Origin: Synergistaceae bacterium
Lineage (GTDB): Bacteria > Synergistota > Synergistia > Synergistales > Aminobacteriaceae
DNA: 55,227 bases
Reading direction: 5' to 3'
Assembly (NCBI GenBank): GCA_031280635.1
Contig: JAITGK010000016.1
Coordinates: 1-55,227 of the forward strand
The translations under genes and the position numbers were made by a program. Positions 7,851 to 16,094 of the stretch are shown in pieces. A model generated the notes under the pieces. That model saw nothing but the letters and a program-made list of their open reading frames with translations. It was not told where the DNA came from and made no database searches. Numbering within the stretch: the first letter of the stretch is position 1; each line of letters opens with the position of its first letter.

Positions 7851-8954
7851 TTAGATAGAGTAGGCTTTTGAGGCGGTGTTTAGAACTTCCGTGACCCGAA
7901 CGCCGAAGTTTTCGTCAATGACGACGACCTCGCCCCTGGCGACTAGCTTGCCGTTGACCAGAACGTCCACGGGTTCCCCAGCCATTTTGTCCAACTCAAT
8001 GATGGAGCCCGTGCTCATGCCCAAAATATCGGATATGTTCTTCCTCGTTTTGCCCAGCTCCACAGTGACGCGCACCGGGATGTCCGCGATCAGATCGATG
8101 TTGGAGGGCGCGCCGTGCGCGCCTTTCGAGACCAGAGGCGTGAACTCCGCCGGGCGCACATCCACCAGCGGCGCGGGCTGCTGCGCTCCACGCGGGGGAT
8201 TATTTCCCGCCGCCGGCCCGTGAGGCGCGGCCTGAGCCTGGGGCGCGCCGTGAGGCGGCGGGGCGGCGGGGGCAGGCGCGGCCTTGGGGGCGGCGTTGCC
8301 CATGGCCGCGTGAATGGCGGCGGCTATGGCCTTTGCTGAGTCGAAGGGAATGAGCGTCCTCACCGTGAAAGGGTCCAACCCCTCGATGGAGACTTCCGTC
8401 GCGCTGACCCATACCTTGCTCTCGTCCTCCAAGGAAGCGAAGGGCTTCCAATCCGCCTCTTCCTCCATAACGGAGGCCGCGTTTTCAGGCATTAGGCGTT
8501 TTCCGCCCATAAGCCCTGTCATGTTGGTGAAGGCGGAGCCCACAACCTGGCTTAAGCCTTCATGGGCCGCGTTCAGGTAGAGCTCGCTCACCTCGTCGGG
8601 AAGCTCCTTCCCCTCGCCGCCCATCATCAGATCGGCCAGGGTCATCGCGCCCCGGCGATCCACCACAAGGGCCATGGGAACGCTGTTAAAGCCCCCAAAG
8701 GCCGCGCGAAACACAAAGGGGACCTCGGAAAGTTTCTCCTTAAACTCCGCCTGCGTCAGCGGACCGGTCTCCACCGCTCGCGTGCTCACGTCCTTGCCCG
8801 CCAGCATTCCGAGCACGTTGCCCTCCGCGTTGGAGAAAATCCCCGCTACCTCGCCCAAAACCTGAGAGTCTTCCATAGATAAATCCTCCGAATCGGGAAG
8901 CGAATCTCCCGTAAGAAGCGCGTTTATTTCATCTTGGCTGAGCAGCTCGTCCAT
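7851..8954 (-). CDS. fliY: Flagellar motor switch phosphatase FliY (FliN family)
   Basis: A 367-residue switch protein. The N-terminus LSQDEINALL resembles the CheY-binding peptide of FliM. Residues of about 45-200 look like the CheC/CheX-type domain that dephosphorylates CheY-P in FliY proteins. A Pro/Ala-rich linker (about 225-270) leads to a C-terminal SpoA/FliN domain (about 285-360) with IPVRVTVELGKTRKNI and IIELDKMAGEPVDVLVNGK. It therefore both forms the C-ring and ends the chemotaxis signal. The start ATG overlaps the fliM stop (ATGA). Confidence 0.92.
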   Translation of the reverse strand: MDELLSQDEINALLTGDSLPDSEDLSMEDSQVLGEVAGIFSNAEGNVLGMLAGKDVSTRAVETGPLTQAEFKEKLSEVPFVFRAAFGGFNSVPMALVVDRRGAMTLADLMMGGEGKELPDEVSELYLNAAHEGLSQVVGSAFTNMTGLMGGKRLMPENAASVMEEEADWKPFASLEDESKVWVSATEVSIEGLDPFTVRTLIPFDSAKAIAAAIHAAMGNAAPKAAPAPAAPPPHGAPQAQAAPHGPAAGNNPPRGAQQPAPLVDVRPAEFTPLVSKGAHGAPSNIDLIADIPVRVTVELGKTRKNISDILGMSTGSIIELDKMAGEPVDVLVNGKLVARGEVVVIDENFGVRVTEVLNTASKAYSI

Positions 8955-9964
8955 CAGTTTTCCTCCCCTTCAGCCTCCATATTGCTCACGCGGACGACCT
9001 CCGTGACCTCAGCCGCCAAACGGCCGTTCACAGTGCCCGGCTTCGCTTTGAATCTAACGTAATTGCCCACCCGGACGGCAACGTCGTTACCCACCGACTC
9101 GTCCAGTTTGATGACGTCTCCGGCCCGAAGCCCCTGAACGTCGGCCAGGCTGAGGATGGTGTGTCCCAGCTCCAAGGCCATGGGAACCTTTACCCGGTCC
9201 AGCGACTTCAGGATATAGTCCTTCGCGCTCTCGTCGCCCTTGCGGCTTGTGGAGACAAACCACTGCTGCGAGGACAACTTGTCGATCATGGGCTCCATCA
9301 GGAAATAGGGAATGCACAGGCTGATCATCCCCTCCACCTCTCCCACCTGGAGCTTTATGATAACCAACAGCACCATATCCCTTGGGGGACATATCTGCAC
9401 AAAGAAAGGGTTGCTCTCCATGCTCTCGAAGCGGAACCGAACGTCCACCACCGTGCTCCAGCTTTCCTCCAAAAGCTCAAGCATACGCATCAGCACGCGC
9501 TCGGTGACGGTTTTTTCTATATCCGTGAGCTCCCTGGCCTTGCCGTTGAACTCCCCCTTGCCTCCCAGCAATCTGTCGATGATGGCGAATACCAGGTTCG
9601 GGTTTATCTCAATCAGGGCGTTGCCGTTGAAGGGGTGCATCTCCAATATCCCGATGACCGTGGGCTGCACCAGGGAGTTGACAAACTCCTCGTAGGCCAA
9701 CTGATCCACGGAGGCCACTTCCGAGGTGACGATAGAGCGTATCAAAGTTGACATCACGGTCGTAAGCTGCCGCGTGAACGATTCGTGAATCATCTGGATG
9801 GCCCTCAGTTGATCCTTGCTGAACTTGTCCGGACGCTTGAAATCGTAGAGCTTGATCTTATGCTCCGTATCCTGGGTCATCTTGTCCAGATCCATAGCGC
9901 CTGTGGTCAGGGCGCTCAGGAGGGAATCTATCTCATTCTGTGACATGGCGTCGGGGGGGGTCAA
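8954..9964 (-). CDS. fliM: Flagellar motor switch protein FliM
   Basis: C-ring component that receives CheY-P and sets rotation direction. The 336 residues contain the N-terminal CheY-binding motif (SQNEIDSLLSAL), the FliM middle domain (about 45-230) and a C-terminal SpoA domain (about 250-325). I use the TTG at 9964 because AGGTGAAGACCT lies just before it on the coding strand, whereas the in-frame ATG at 9946 has only a C-rich stretch upstream. Either start keeps the motif. Confidence 0.93.
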   Translation of the reverse strand: MTPPDAMSQNEIDSLLSALTTGAMDLDKMTQDTEHKIKLYDFKRPDKFSKDQLRAIQMIHESFTRQLTTVMSTLIRSIVTSEVASVDQLAYEEFVNSLVQPTVIGILEMHPFNGNALIEINPNLVFAIIDRLLGGKGEFNGKARELTDIEKTVTERVLMRMLELLEESWSTVVDVRFRFESMESNPFFVQICPPRDMVLLVIIKLQVGEVEGMISLCIPYFLMEPMIDKLSSQQWFVSTSRKGDESAKDYILKSLDRVKVPMALELGHTILSLADVQGLRAGDVIKLDESVGNDVAVRVGNYVRFKAKPGTVNGRLAAEVTEVVRVSNMEAEGEEN

Positions 9965-9988
9965 AGGTCTTCACCTGCCAACACGGCG

Positions 9989-10441
9989 CTACTGCAAAAC
10001 AAACGTCTCAAACAAGACGCGGACAATGGGCGCCTCACCCTTGACTTCAGGAAGCTGGGCGTTGAGGCTTCGCTTGATCTCCTCCGCGAACTGCAAGGCC
10101 CCTTCCGCGCTGGTCAGGTCTTCGTACACCTTGTCCTTGACGATCAGCAGTATTTCGTTTTTTATCCTCAAAAGCCAGCCGGGGGAGTTGAGCAACTCCA
10201 CCGCCTTGGGGTTGTTGATGGCCTCCAAAGACGCGGTGAAGCTGATAACGTGCCTACCGGAGCCCGCCAGGTTGCTGGTGAACTCCCCTATCGAGACGGT
10301 GGGCCCTGGGTTGAGCACCGCTTTGCCTTCAGAGGCGGCAGAGTCCCTCTCGGCCATGGAGCGCCCAAAAAACAGCCCCCCCCCGAACCCGGCCCCAAAC
10401 ATAACCAAACCCACGACGACAAACAACAACAATTTTTTCAT
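9989..10441 (-). CDS. fliL: Flagellar basal body protein FliL
   Basis: Inner-membrane protein that supports the stator under load. It has 150 residues, one N-terminal membrane helix (about 3-24) and a periplasmic domain with the FliL pattern: VSIGEFTSNLAGSGRHVISF, then LLRIKNEILLIVKDK, and a C-terminal VRVLFETFVLQ. It lies between motB and fliM, its usual place in this operon type. Confidence 0.92.
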   Translation of the reverse strand: MKKLLLFVVVGLVMFGAGFGGGLFFGRSMAERDSAASEGKAVLNPGPTVSIGEFTSNLAGSGRHVISFTASLEAINNPKAVELLNSPGWLLRIKNEILLIVKDKVYEDLTSAEGALQFAEEIKRSLNAQLPEVKGEAPIVRVLFETFVLQ

Positions 10442-10456
10442 GACACCCCGGCCCTT

Positions 10457-11185
10457 CTATTTGGGATACTGCGACAAGAAAACAAGGTCCACGCGGCGGT
10501 TCAGCGACCGATGTTCGGGACTGTCGTTGGGAACCACCGGACGGCTGGGACCGTACCCAACGGCCTGAAGCTTCTGGGTGGGCGCCCCTCCCGATGACTC
10601 CAGGTAGGACGTGACCACCGCGGCTCTGGCGGCGGACAGTCCCCAGTTGTCCCGGTATATTCCCCCCATCAGGGGAACGCTGTCCGTGTGTCCCTCCACG
10701 GCAATGGCCGGAACCGCGTCCCGCACCAGCGTCGCTATCTTGAACAATACCCGTTGCCCCTCTGTCTTCAGGTTGGCGCTGCCGCTGTCGAAGAGAAACT
10801 GATCCGATATGGAGACGGACACGCCGCGCTGGTTGATCGTTACCTGGATGGACTTTTGCAGCCCCTCGGCGCGCAGGTAATTTTCGATGGTGAGGGCCAC
10901 GTTTTGGGTGTCCATACGAACGCGCTGAGGACTTTCGCCGGGCGAAATCTCCTCTTCCGCGCTGGCCTGGGGTTCCATGGAGGTTTCCGTGGTCACGCCG
11001 CCCTTCTGGACGCCCAAAGAGCCCCGCAGGGAGATAAGGGCCATTTTGAACTTCTCCACGTCAATAGAGGACATGGCGAACAACAGGACAAAGAAGCACA
11101 GGACCAACGTCACCATGTCGCCGTAGGTGGCCATGTAGAGGGGCGCGCCGGGCCCCGCTTCCGGGGGTTTTTTCTTGCGAGCCAT
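10457..11185 (-). CDS. motB: Flagellar stator protein MotB
   Basis: Stator subunit that anchors the motor to peptidoglycan. The 242 residues have a short cytoplasmic N-terminus, one membrane helix at about 22-40 carrying the ion-binding Asp in TYGDMVTLVLCFF, and a plug/linker. A C-terminal OmpA-like peptidoglycan-binding domain (about 115-235) contains AVEGHTDSVPL and NWGLSAARAAVV. The gene lies between motA and fliL. Confidence 0.95.
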   Translation of the reverse strand: MARKKKPPEAGPGAPLYMATYGDMVTLVLCFFVLLFAMSSIDVEKFKMALISLRGSLGVQKGGVTTETSMEPQASAEEEISPGESPQRVRMDTQNVALTIENYLRAEGLQKSIQVTINQRGVSVSISDQFLFDSGSANLKTEGQRVLFKIATLVRDAVPAIAVEGHTDSVPLMGGIYRDNWGLSAARAAVVTSYLESSGGAPTQKLQAVGYGPSRPVVPNDSPEHRSLNRRVDLVFLSQYPK

Positions 11186-11192
11186 AGCCTTG

Positions 11193-11978
11193 CTACTCCT
11201 CCCCTTTCTGCTGGGCGGCTTCCAGACGCTTGCGCATCTTGGGAGGCAGGAAGACCTTCAGTTTCTCCTCGACGATGCGCGGGTTCTCGCCCGCCTGGAT
11301 CGCCAGGATACCCTCCACCATCAGCTCCATGGAAACGATCTCCTTGGAGGAGCGGGCGGCCAGCTTCTTGGATATGGGAATGGCAAACATGTTGGCCATC
11401 ATGGAGCCGTACATGGTGGTGATGAGAGCGACGGCCATGCCGGGCCCCAGGGCGCTCACGTCCGCTAGGTTCCCCAGCATGGCGATGAGGCCAATAAGGG
11501 TTCCGATCATTCCGTAGGCCGGCGCCAGCTCCGCTATGGCGTCGAATATGGCCTTGTTGGCGGAGTGGCGATCTTCCATAATACCGATCTCCGTGTCCAG
11601 AATGGCCTTCACCAGCTCAGGGTCCGTGCCGTCCACCACGAGCTGGATGGACTTCTTCAGGAACTCGTCGGTCAGCTCCGCCACGTCGCCTTCCAGCGCG
11701 AGAAGCCCTTCGCGCCTGGCCTTTTCGGCGAAGCTCACGATGGTCTGCACCATAGCCAGCAGGTTCGGGTCGTTGGAGACGAAGGCGCGTTTGACGGCCC
11801 CGCCCACTGTTTTCAGGATATCGGCCGGATAGGACACGATAATAGCGCCTGTGGTTCCACCCACCGTAATAAGGATAGACGGGAAGTCCACGTAAGCCCC
11901 AATGTTTCCGCCCGCCGCCATACCCCCGATGACGAGAAGCCACGCGATAATGTACCCAATGACAGTGGTTAAATCCAA
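11193..11978 (-). CDS. motA: Flagellar stator protein MotA
   Basis: Stator channel subunit with four membrane helices and a cytoplasmic torque loop. Conserved parts include the Pro-containing helix GTTGAIIVSYPADI and the C-terminal pair PAYGMIGTLIGLIAMLGN and GPGMAVALITTMYGSMMAN. I place the start at the TTG at 11978, giving MDLTTVIGY, the usual MotA N-terminus. On the coding strand GAGGTGAGGG lies directly before it. The upstream in-frame ATG at 11999 would add seven residues and has no ribosome site. Confidence 0.94.
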   Translation of the reverse strand: MDLTTVIGYIIAWLLVIGGMAAGGNIGAYVDFPSILITVGGTTGAIIVSYPADILKTVGGAVKRAFVSNDPNLLAMVQTIVSFAEKARREGLLALEGDVAELTDEFLKKSIQLVVDGTDPELVKAILDTEIGIMEDRHSANKAIFDAIAELAPAYGMIGTLIGLIAMLGNLADVSALGPGMAVALITTMYGSMMANMFAIPISKKLAARSSKEIVSMELMVEGILAIQAGENPRIVEEKLKVFLPPKMRKRLEAAQQKGEE

Positions 11979-12007
11979 GATTCCCTCACCTCGGGCCATA
12001 ATATGAT

Positions 12008-12060
12008 TCGCTTGGGGCTCCGCCCCAAACCCCGCCAGGGAGCAAGCCCCCTGGACCCCC
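12008..12060. repeat. Palindromic intergenic element R3, diverged copy
   Basis: Two GC-rich hairpins, TGGGGCTCCGCCCCA and a CAGGG...CCCTG pair, lie between flbD and motA. The first is close to the TGGGGCTTCGCCCCA unit of the copies at 26505-26562 and 28961-29044. It may shape the flbD-motA transcript but need not terminate it. Confidence 0.55.
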
Positions 12061-12151
12061 TTAGCCCGCGGCGCGACAGCCGCTGGCCGCCCCCGCCCTC
12101 TCCTCTGTGGGAGAGGGCGGTACCGCCTCCGCCTTGTCCCGAAAGGGTGGC

Positions 12152-12370
12152 TTACGGCTCCGCTTCCGAGGTTCCGAAGGGAATACAGGCGTACCCCGCC
12201 TTCCGCCGAAACTCCACCACCGCTTTTTGAATGTCCTGAAAGCTCTCCCTCACCACGTAGTGGTGCCCGTTGACCAGACGCACATGGGTGTCCGCGGCGG
12301 CGTCCACAGTCTCTATCATATCAGAGTTCAGCAAAAAAAGCTCACCATTCAAACGATGAAGTTCTATCAT
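12152..12370 (-). CDS. flbD: Flagellar protein FlbD (SwrD family)
   Basis: A 72-residue cytoplasmic protein found between flgE and motA in many bacteria; in Bacillus the homologue SwrD raises flagellar torque. The N-terminal MIELHRLNGELFLLNSDMIE is the family signature, followed by the VNGHHYVVRES segment. Position and length fit. A 152-base gap with palindromes separates it from motA. Confidence 0.9.
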   Translation of the reverse strand: MIELHRLNGELFLLNSDMIETVDAAADTHVRLVNGHHYVVRESFQDIQKAVVEFRRKAGYACIPFGTSEAEP

Positions 12371-12619
12371 AAAACGTCCCCATTTCCATTATATACCATA
12401 CATCCGTTATAAGAGCGCGAATCAACTCAAACGCTTCAAAATCCTCCAGGGCGCGGCTCGTGGGGTTCTTACCCTTCTTTTCTTTCCAGCCGTTCTCCCC
12501 TCACGCGCCTCGTTTTGTCTATCGGCCCACATTACCCAGATTATACGCGGGCCGCGAGGCAACGGCGCAATGATATGGAGGAGAACCTGGCGCCCCTACG
12601 CCTTGGGACAGATCAAAGA

Positions 12620-12651
12620 AGCGCCGAGCCTCAAGCGGCTCCGGCGCTTCC
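12620..12651 (-). terminator. Rho-independent terminator behind flgE
   Basis: Ten bases downstream of the flgE stop, the minus strand folds GCGCCGGAGCC/GGCTCGGCGC with a six-base loop and one bulge, followed by TTCTTT. It would end or weaken transcription between flgE and flbD. The remaining stretch to flbD (12371-12619) holds nothing I can identify. Confidence 0.65.
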
Positions 12652-12660
12652 CTTTAGGTT

Positions 12661-15225
12661 TTACCGCTTCATGTTGACGACTTCCTCAAGGATCTGGTCG
12701 CTTGTGGTCACCACGCGGGTGTTGGCCTGGAATCCGCGCTGGGAGATGATGAGGCGCGTGAACTCCTCCGTCAGGTCCACGTTGGACATCTCGAGACTGC
12801 TCGAGGTGATTTTGCCGCCGCCGTCCTCCATAGCCGCGTCGACGCGGGCCGGGCCGGAGTTGATGCTCTCCCGGAACATTGAGTTGCCCACCTTGTCCAA
12901 GCCCATGGGGTTGGCGAACTGCGCCAAAGCGACGCGGGAGATGGGCTCGTTCTTCCCGTTGTCGTAAATCCCCACGATGGTGCCGTCCTGGCCCACGTTG
13001 TAGTCGTTTAAAATGCCCATCTTGTAGCCGTCCTGATAGTACGCCTTGGTGGTGCTGGAAGAGGCGAACTGGGTGACGCCCTCCATCACGTCAAGACCGA
13101 AGGAGCTGCCGCTGAAGTCCAGCTTGATCTTCGAGTTCTCCCGACCCAGCAGGCTGAAGGGCACGTCCAGCTCCACCGACAAGGGCGAGATGATATGGCA
13201 GCTATCGTCGAACTTGATCTCACCCGAGAAGGGCGTGGGCAGAAGCTGGTCAACGGTTCCGTTTTCATCGACAAAACACACCTCCCAACGCCAGCGGTTC
13301 GAGGTCAGTTTCTTGAACTGCACCTCCATCGTGTAGGGGAAGCCCTGGCAGTCGTAGACGCTCAACTTCGTCTGGTGCAACCCGCCCTGGTTGATGTTTC
13401 CAGCGGTCAGCAGGGTGGCGTTCGCGGCCGCGCTGTTGTTGGTGGCCTGGAACTCCAGTCCTTTGCCCTGGGCCCCAATAAGAATATTGAAGTTAGTGCC
13501 GAAAGAGTAACCTACCATGTTACCCAAATTTTTCTGGGCGGTCGAGGCGGGCGGCAAATACTCCAAACCTGGGGTTGGCGCGGGAAGCGGATCTGGGTCT
13601 GTGGCGATGGCGTTGAAGGTTCCATCAGGATTCATGGTGACGTTGAACCGCGACTTGCCCATCTGACCGGTAACGGAATTTTCCCACCAAAGCGTCATTT
13701 GCATGGGAGAAGAGCCCATGTTACTTTCATCGAACTCCGCGATAAAGTCGATCCTTTCCCCGTCATTTGTGACAGAGAACGAATTGTACGTCATGTTCTC
13801 GTGCAAATTGGTTCTCCACAGCGTAGCGCCTATCGTTGGCGAGCCAGGCGTGGCGTCCACAAATTGCAAAAGACCTGTGGCGTCGTCGTAGACGACGTTT
13901 GCCACCGTTGAGCCGTCGGGCATCGTGATCTGCGTAGGCGTCGAAGGCAGTTCAAGCCGCGGATAGCCGTTGTTGATTCCTACCATCTTAAAAGGAACGT
14001 CTACCGGATTTTGTCCATTGTCGCTGATGGTAATCGTAAAGTAATTTGTGGCTTCGTAATTACTCCAGCTTTCCACTAATATGCTCCCGGTAGTTAGTTG
14101 TGTGCTTGCGGGAATCGTGACGCCCGCTGGGATGGTCGTTCCCGCTGGAAATTGCGTGTTTGCGGAAAAAGTCGTCCCCCCAGGGAAAACGAACCCTGCG
14201 GCGAAGGTCGAGCCTGTGGGAATCGTTGCCCCTCCCGTCTGGACAACCGCGCCCGCTGGGATAGTAGCGGGGCCTGTGTAGGGCGTGGATACGCCGCTAA
14301 CATCAACTGTTACACTAGCGCCTAATGGAATGTCTATTGAACTCGTCAGGGTTGTCCCCGCCGGAAGCGTCACACTAGTCCCCGCCGGGAGGAGCATCCC
14401 TCCTGACGGAACGGTCATGGAAGTCCCCGCTGGCAAGGTCACACTCCCCCCCAACGTCAACGTGTCCCCTGCGGGAACAGTCAGAGGTCTTGAAAGCGTT
14501 ATAGAGCTTGCGGTACCCGACGAGTTAAGCGTGTCGGAATCATAGTCGCCGCTTATTGGGGTATTGAGCCTTGACTGGAACGAAAGGTTATAAGCGGTTC
14601 CCCCAATAGTGACCTTGGCGTCATTGGTGACATAGGGAATGTCCGCGTATCCAATGGGCAGATAGGCCGACGCCTGGCTGTCCAGGTTGCAGCGCAGACC
14701 CACCAGGGTGGTGGCGCGGGCGTCCATCTTCCTCCCGAAGGGGATGTTGATGTCGCTGATGTCGCCGGCTTTCACGAAGTTCGTGGGGTTCAGGGGGTCG
14801 CGCTCCATCGCGTAGCCCTGCACCATATAGCCGGTGCCGGAGTGTACTAGGTTGTTGCCCGCGTCCAGGGTGAAGTTGCCCGCTCGGCTGTATATGCGCC
14901 CGTTGCCCTCTCGGAAAATGAAATAGCCCTCGCCCTCGATCATCATGTCCGACTTGTTGCCCGTGTACTGGACGAACCCCTGAGAGTGGATGGTTTCGAT
15001 GGCGCCCACCTTGACGCCCAGGCCGACCTGCATGGGGTTGACGCCGCCGCGCCCGTCGCCGGGGCCCGTCGCGCCCTTCGTCGTCTGGTAGAGAAGGTCT
15101 TGAAAAAGCGTGAAGTCCTTTTTGTAGCCCGTGGTGTTGACGTTCGCTATGTTGTTGCCCGTCACGTCCAGCATCACCTGGTGGGCGCGCACGCCCGTCA
15201 CTGCCGTCATAAGCGATCTTAACAT
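12661..15225 (-). CDS. flgE: Flagellar hook protein FlgE with a repeat insertion
   Basis: Builds the universal-joint hook between basal body and filament. It is 854 residues long, clearly above the 400-700 usual for FlgE. The N-terminal rod/hook motif (LDVTGNNIANVNTTGYKK, about residues 19-36) and the C-terminal motif (SNVDLTEEFTRLIISQRGFQANTRV) are intact. Residues of about 249-377 (bases 14095-14481) form a low-complexity repeat built on [TV]-[LI]-P-A-G-[TS] at 6-8-residue spacing, inserted in the variable surface domain. The ATG has GGGAGGGAACG before it. The gene stands about 180 bases downstream of the response regulator gene, not behind flgD as in related operons. Confidence 0.95.
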   Translation of the reverse strand: MLRSLMTAVTGVRAHQVMLDVTGNNIANVNTTGYKKDFTLFQDLLYQTTKGATGPGDGRGGVNPMQVGLGVKVGAIETIHSQGFVQYTGNKSDMMIEGEGYFIFREGNGRIYSRAGNFTLDAGNNLVHSGTGYMVQGYAMERDPLNPTNFVKAGDISDINIPFGRKMDARATTLVGLRCNLDSQASAYLPIGYADIPYVTNDAKVTIGGTAYNLSFQSRLNTPISGDYDSDTLNSSGTASSITLSRPLTVPAGDTLTLGGSVTLPAGTSMTVPSGGMLLPAGTSVTLPAGTTLTSSIDIPLGASVTVDVSGVSTPYTGPATIPAGAVVQTGGATIPTGSTFAAGFVFPGGTTFSANTQFPAGTTIPAGVTIPASTQLTTGSILVESWSNYEATNYFTITISDNGQNPVDVPFKMVGINNGYPRLELPSTPTQITMPDGSTVANVVYDDATGLLQFVDATPGSPTIGATLWRTNLHENMTYNSFSVTNDGERIDFIAEFDESNMGSSPMQMTLWWENSVTGQMGKSRFNVTMNPDGTFNAIATDPDPLPAPTPGLEYLPPASTAQKNLGNMVGYSFGTNFNILIGAQGKGLEFQATNNSAAANATLLTAGNINQGGLHQTKLSVYDCQGFPYTMEVQFKKLTSNRWRWEVCFVDENGTVDQLLPTPFSGEIKFDDSCHIISPLSVELDVPFSLLGRENSKIKLDFSGSSFGLDVMEGVTQFASSSTTKAYYQDGYKMGILNDYNVGQDGTIVGIYDNGKNEPISRVALAQFANPMGLDKVGNSMFRESINSGPARVDAAMEDGGGKITSSSLEMSNVDLTEEFTRLIISQRGFQANTRVVTTSDQILEEVVNMKR

Positions 15226-15241
15226 TACTTCGTTCCCTCCC

Positions 15242-15268
15242 GCGATAAATTCTCATATTTTTTATCGC
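15242..15268 (-). promoter_or_regulatory. Palindrome in the flgE leader
   Basis: Perfect 8-bp inverted repeat GCGATAAA/TTTATCGC with an 11-base AT-rich loop, located just upstream of the flgE ribosome site. It could be an mRNA hairpin that affects hook translation, or an operator. It is followed by no T-run, so it is not a typical terminator. Confidence 0.4.
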
Positions 15269-15404
15269 TCCGCGAAACCACAGCTCTCATTCCTTGAGGC
15301 CGTTGCTGCCGTAAAAAGCAAAACCGCCACTACAATTTTCTTTTCGGCTTATCCCCCCGCGGACTGTAGCTTCCCAAAACATCATCAAGGGCAAAGCCGT
15401 CCCG

Positions 15405-16094
15405 CTAGACTTTGAAGCGGTAGCCCGCGCCCCAGACGGTTTGGATGTGGGCGGGGTTGGAGGGGTCGCGCTCGATCTTCTCGCGCAGCCTGTTGATGTG
15501 AACCGCCACCGTGGCGATGTCGCCCAGGGCGTCCATCCCCCAAATGCGCTCGTACAGGGTGTCTTTGCTGAACACCACGTCGGGGTTCGAGGCGAGGAAC
15601 GTCAGAAGCTCGTACTCCTTGTTCTTGAGGTCGATCTCGCTCTCGTCCACGTAAACCCGCCGCGCCTTTGGGTTGATCCTGACGCGACCAGCGGCGATCA
15701 CCCCGTCCTCGGCGGGGCGAGTCAGCCTCTCGTACTGGGCGATGTTGGCCTTCACCCGCGCTACCAGCTCGGTGGGGGAAAAGGGTTTTGAAATGTAGTC
15801 GTCCGCGCCGAGCCCCAGCCCCCGTATCTTGTCCGCGTCCTCCGTCTTCGCCGTCACCATCAGTATGGGAATGTCCACCACGGCCCTGGCCTTCTTCGCC
15901 ACCTCGTACCCGTCCATGCCGGGCAGCATCAGGTCCAGCAGCACCAGGTCGTACCCGCCGGAAAGCGCCTCCCTCAACCCGTCGGCGCCGTTCTCTACAA
16001 TGACGCTGTCGAACCCGTTGATCTCAAGGAAGTCGCGCTCGATTTCCGCTATTGAGGAGTCGTCCTCCACGATCAAAATTTTTTTCTTGTCCAT
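15405..16094 (-). CDS. OmpR-family response regulator
   Basis: A 229-residue DNA-binding regulator with a receiver domain (residues 1-120) and a winged-helix Trans_Reg_C domain (about 130-228). The acidic pocket is E10-D11-D12, the phosphoacceptor D54 (LLDLMLPGMDG), and the conserved Lys is at about 103 (SKPFSP). The DNA-binding part ends with RGAGYRF-like WGAGYRFKV. Its start overlaps the end of the histidine kinase gene. As last gene of the tolC-macAB operon it most likely controls that operon. Confidence 0.92.
   Translation of the reverse strand: MDKKKILIVEDDSSIAEIERDFLEINGFDSVIVENGADGLREALSGGYDLVLLDLMLPGMDGYEVAKKARAVVDIPILMVTAKTEDADKIRGLGLGADDYISKPFSPTELVARVKANIAQYERLTRPAEDGVIAAGRVRINPKARRVYVDESEIDLKNKEYELLTFLASNPDVVFSKDTLYERIWGMDALGDIATVAVHINRLREKIERDPSNPAHIQTVWGAGYRFKV

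Noticed and set aside
13195-13911. Plus-strand open frame of 238 codons inside flgE
   Set aside because: Antisense to the conserved C-terminal part of flgE, no ribosome site or recognisable content.
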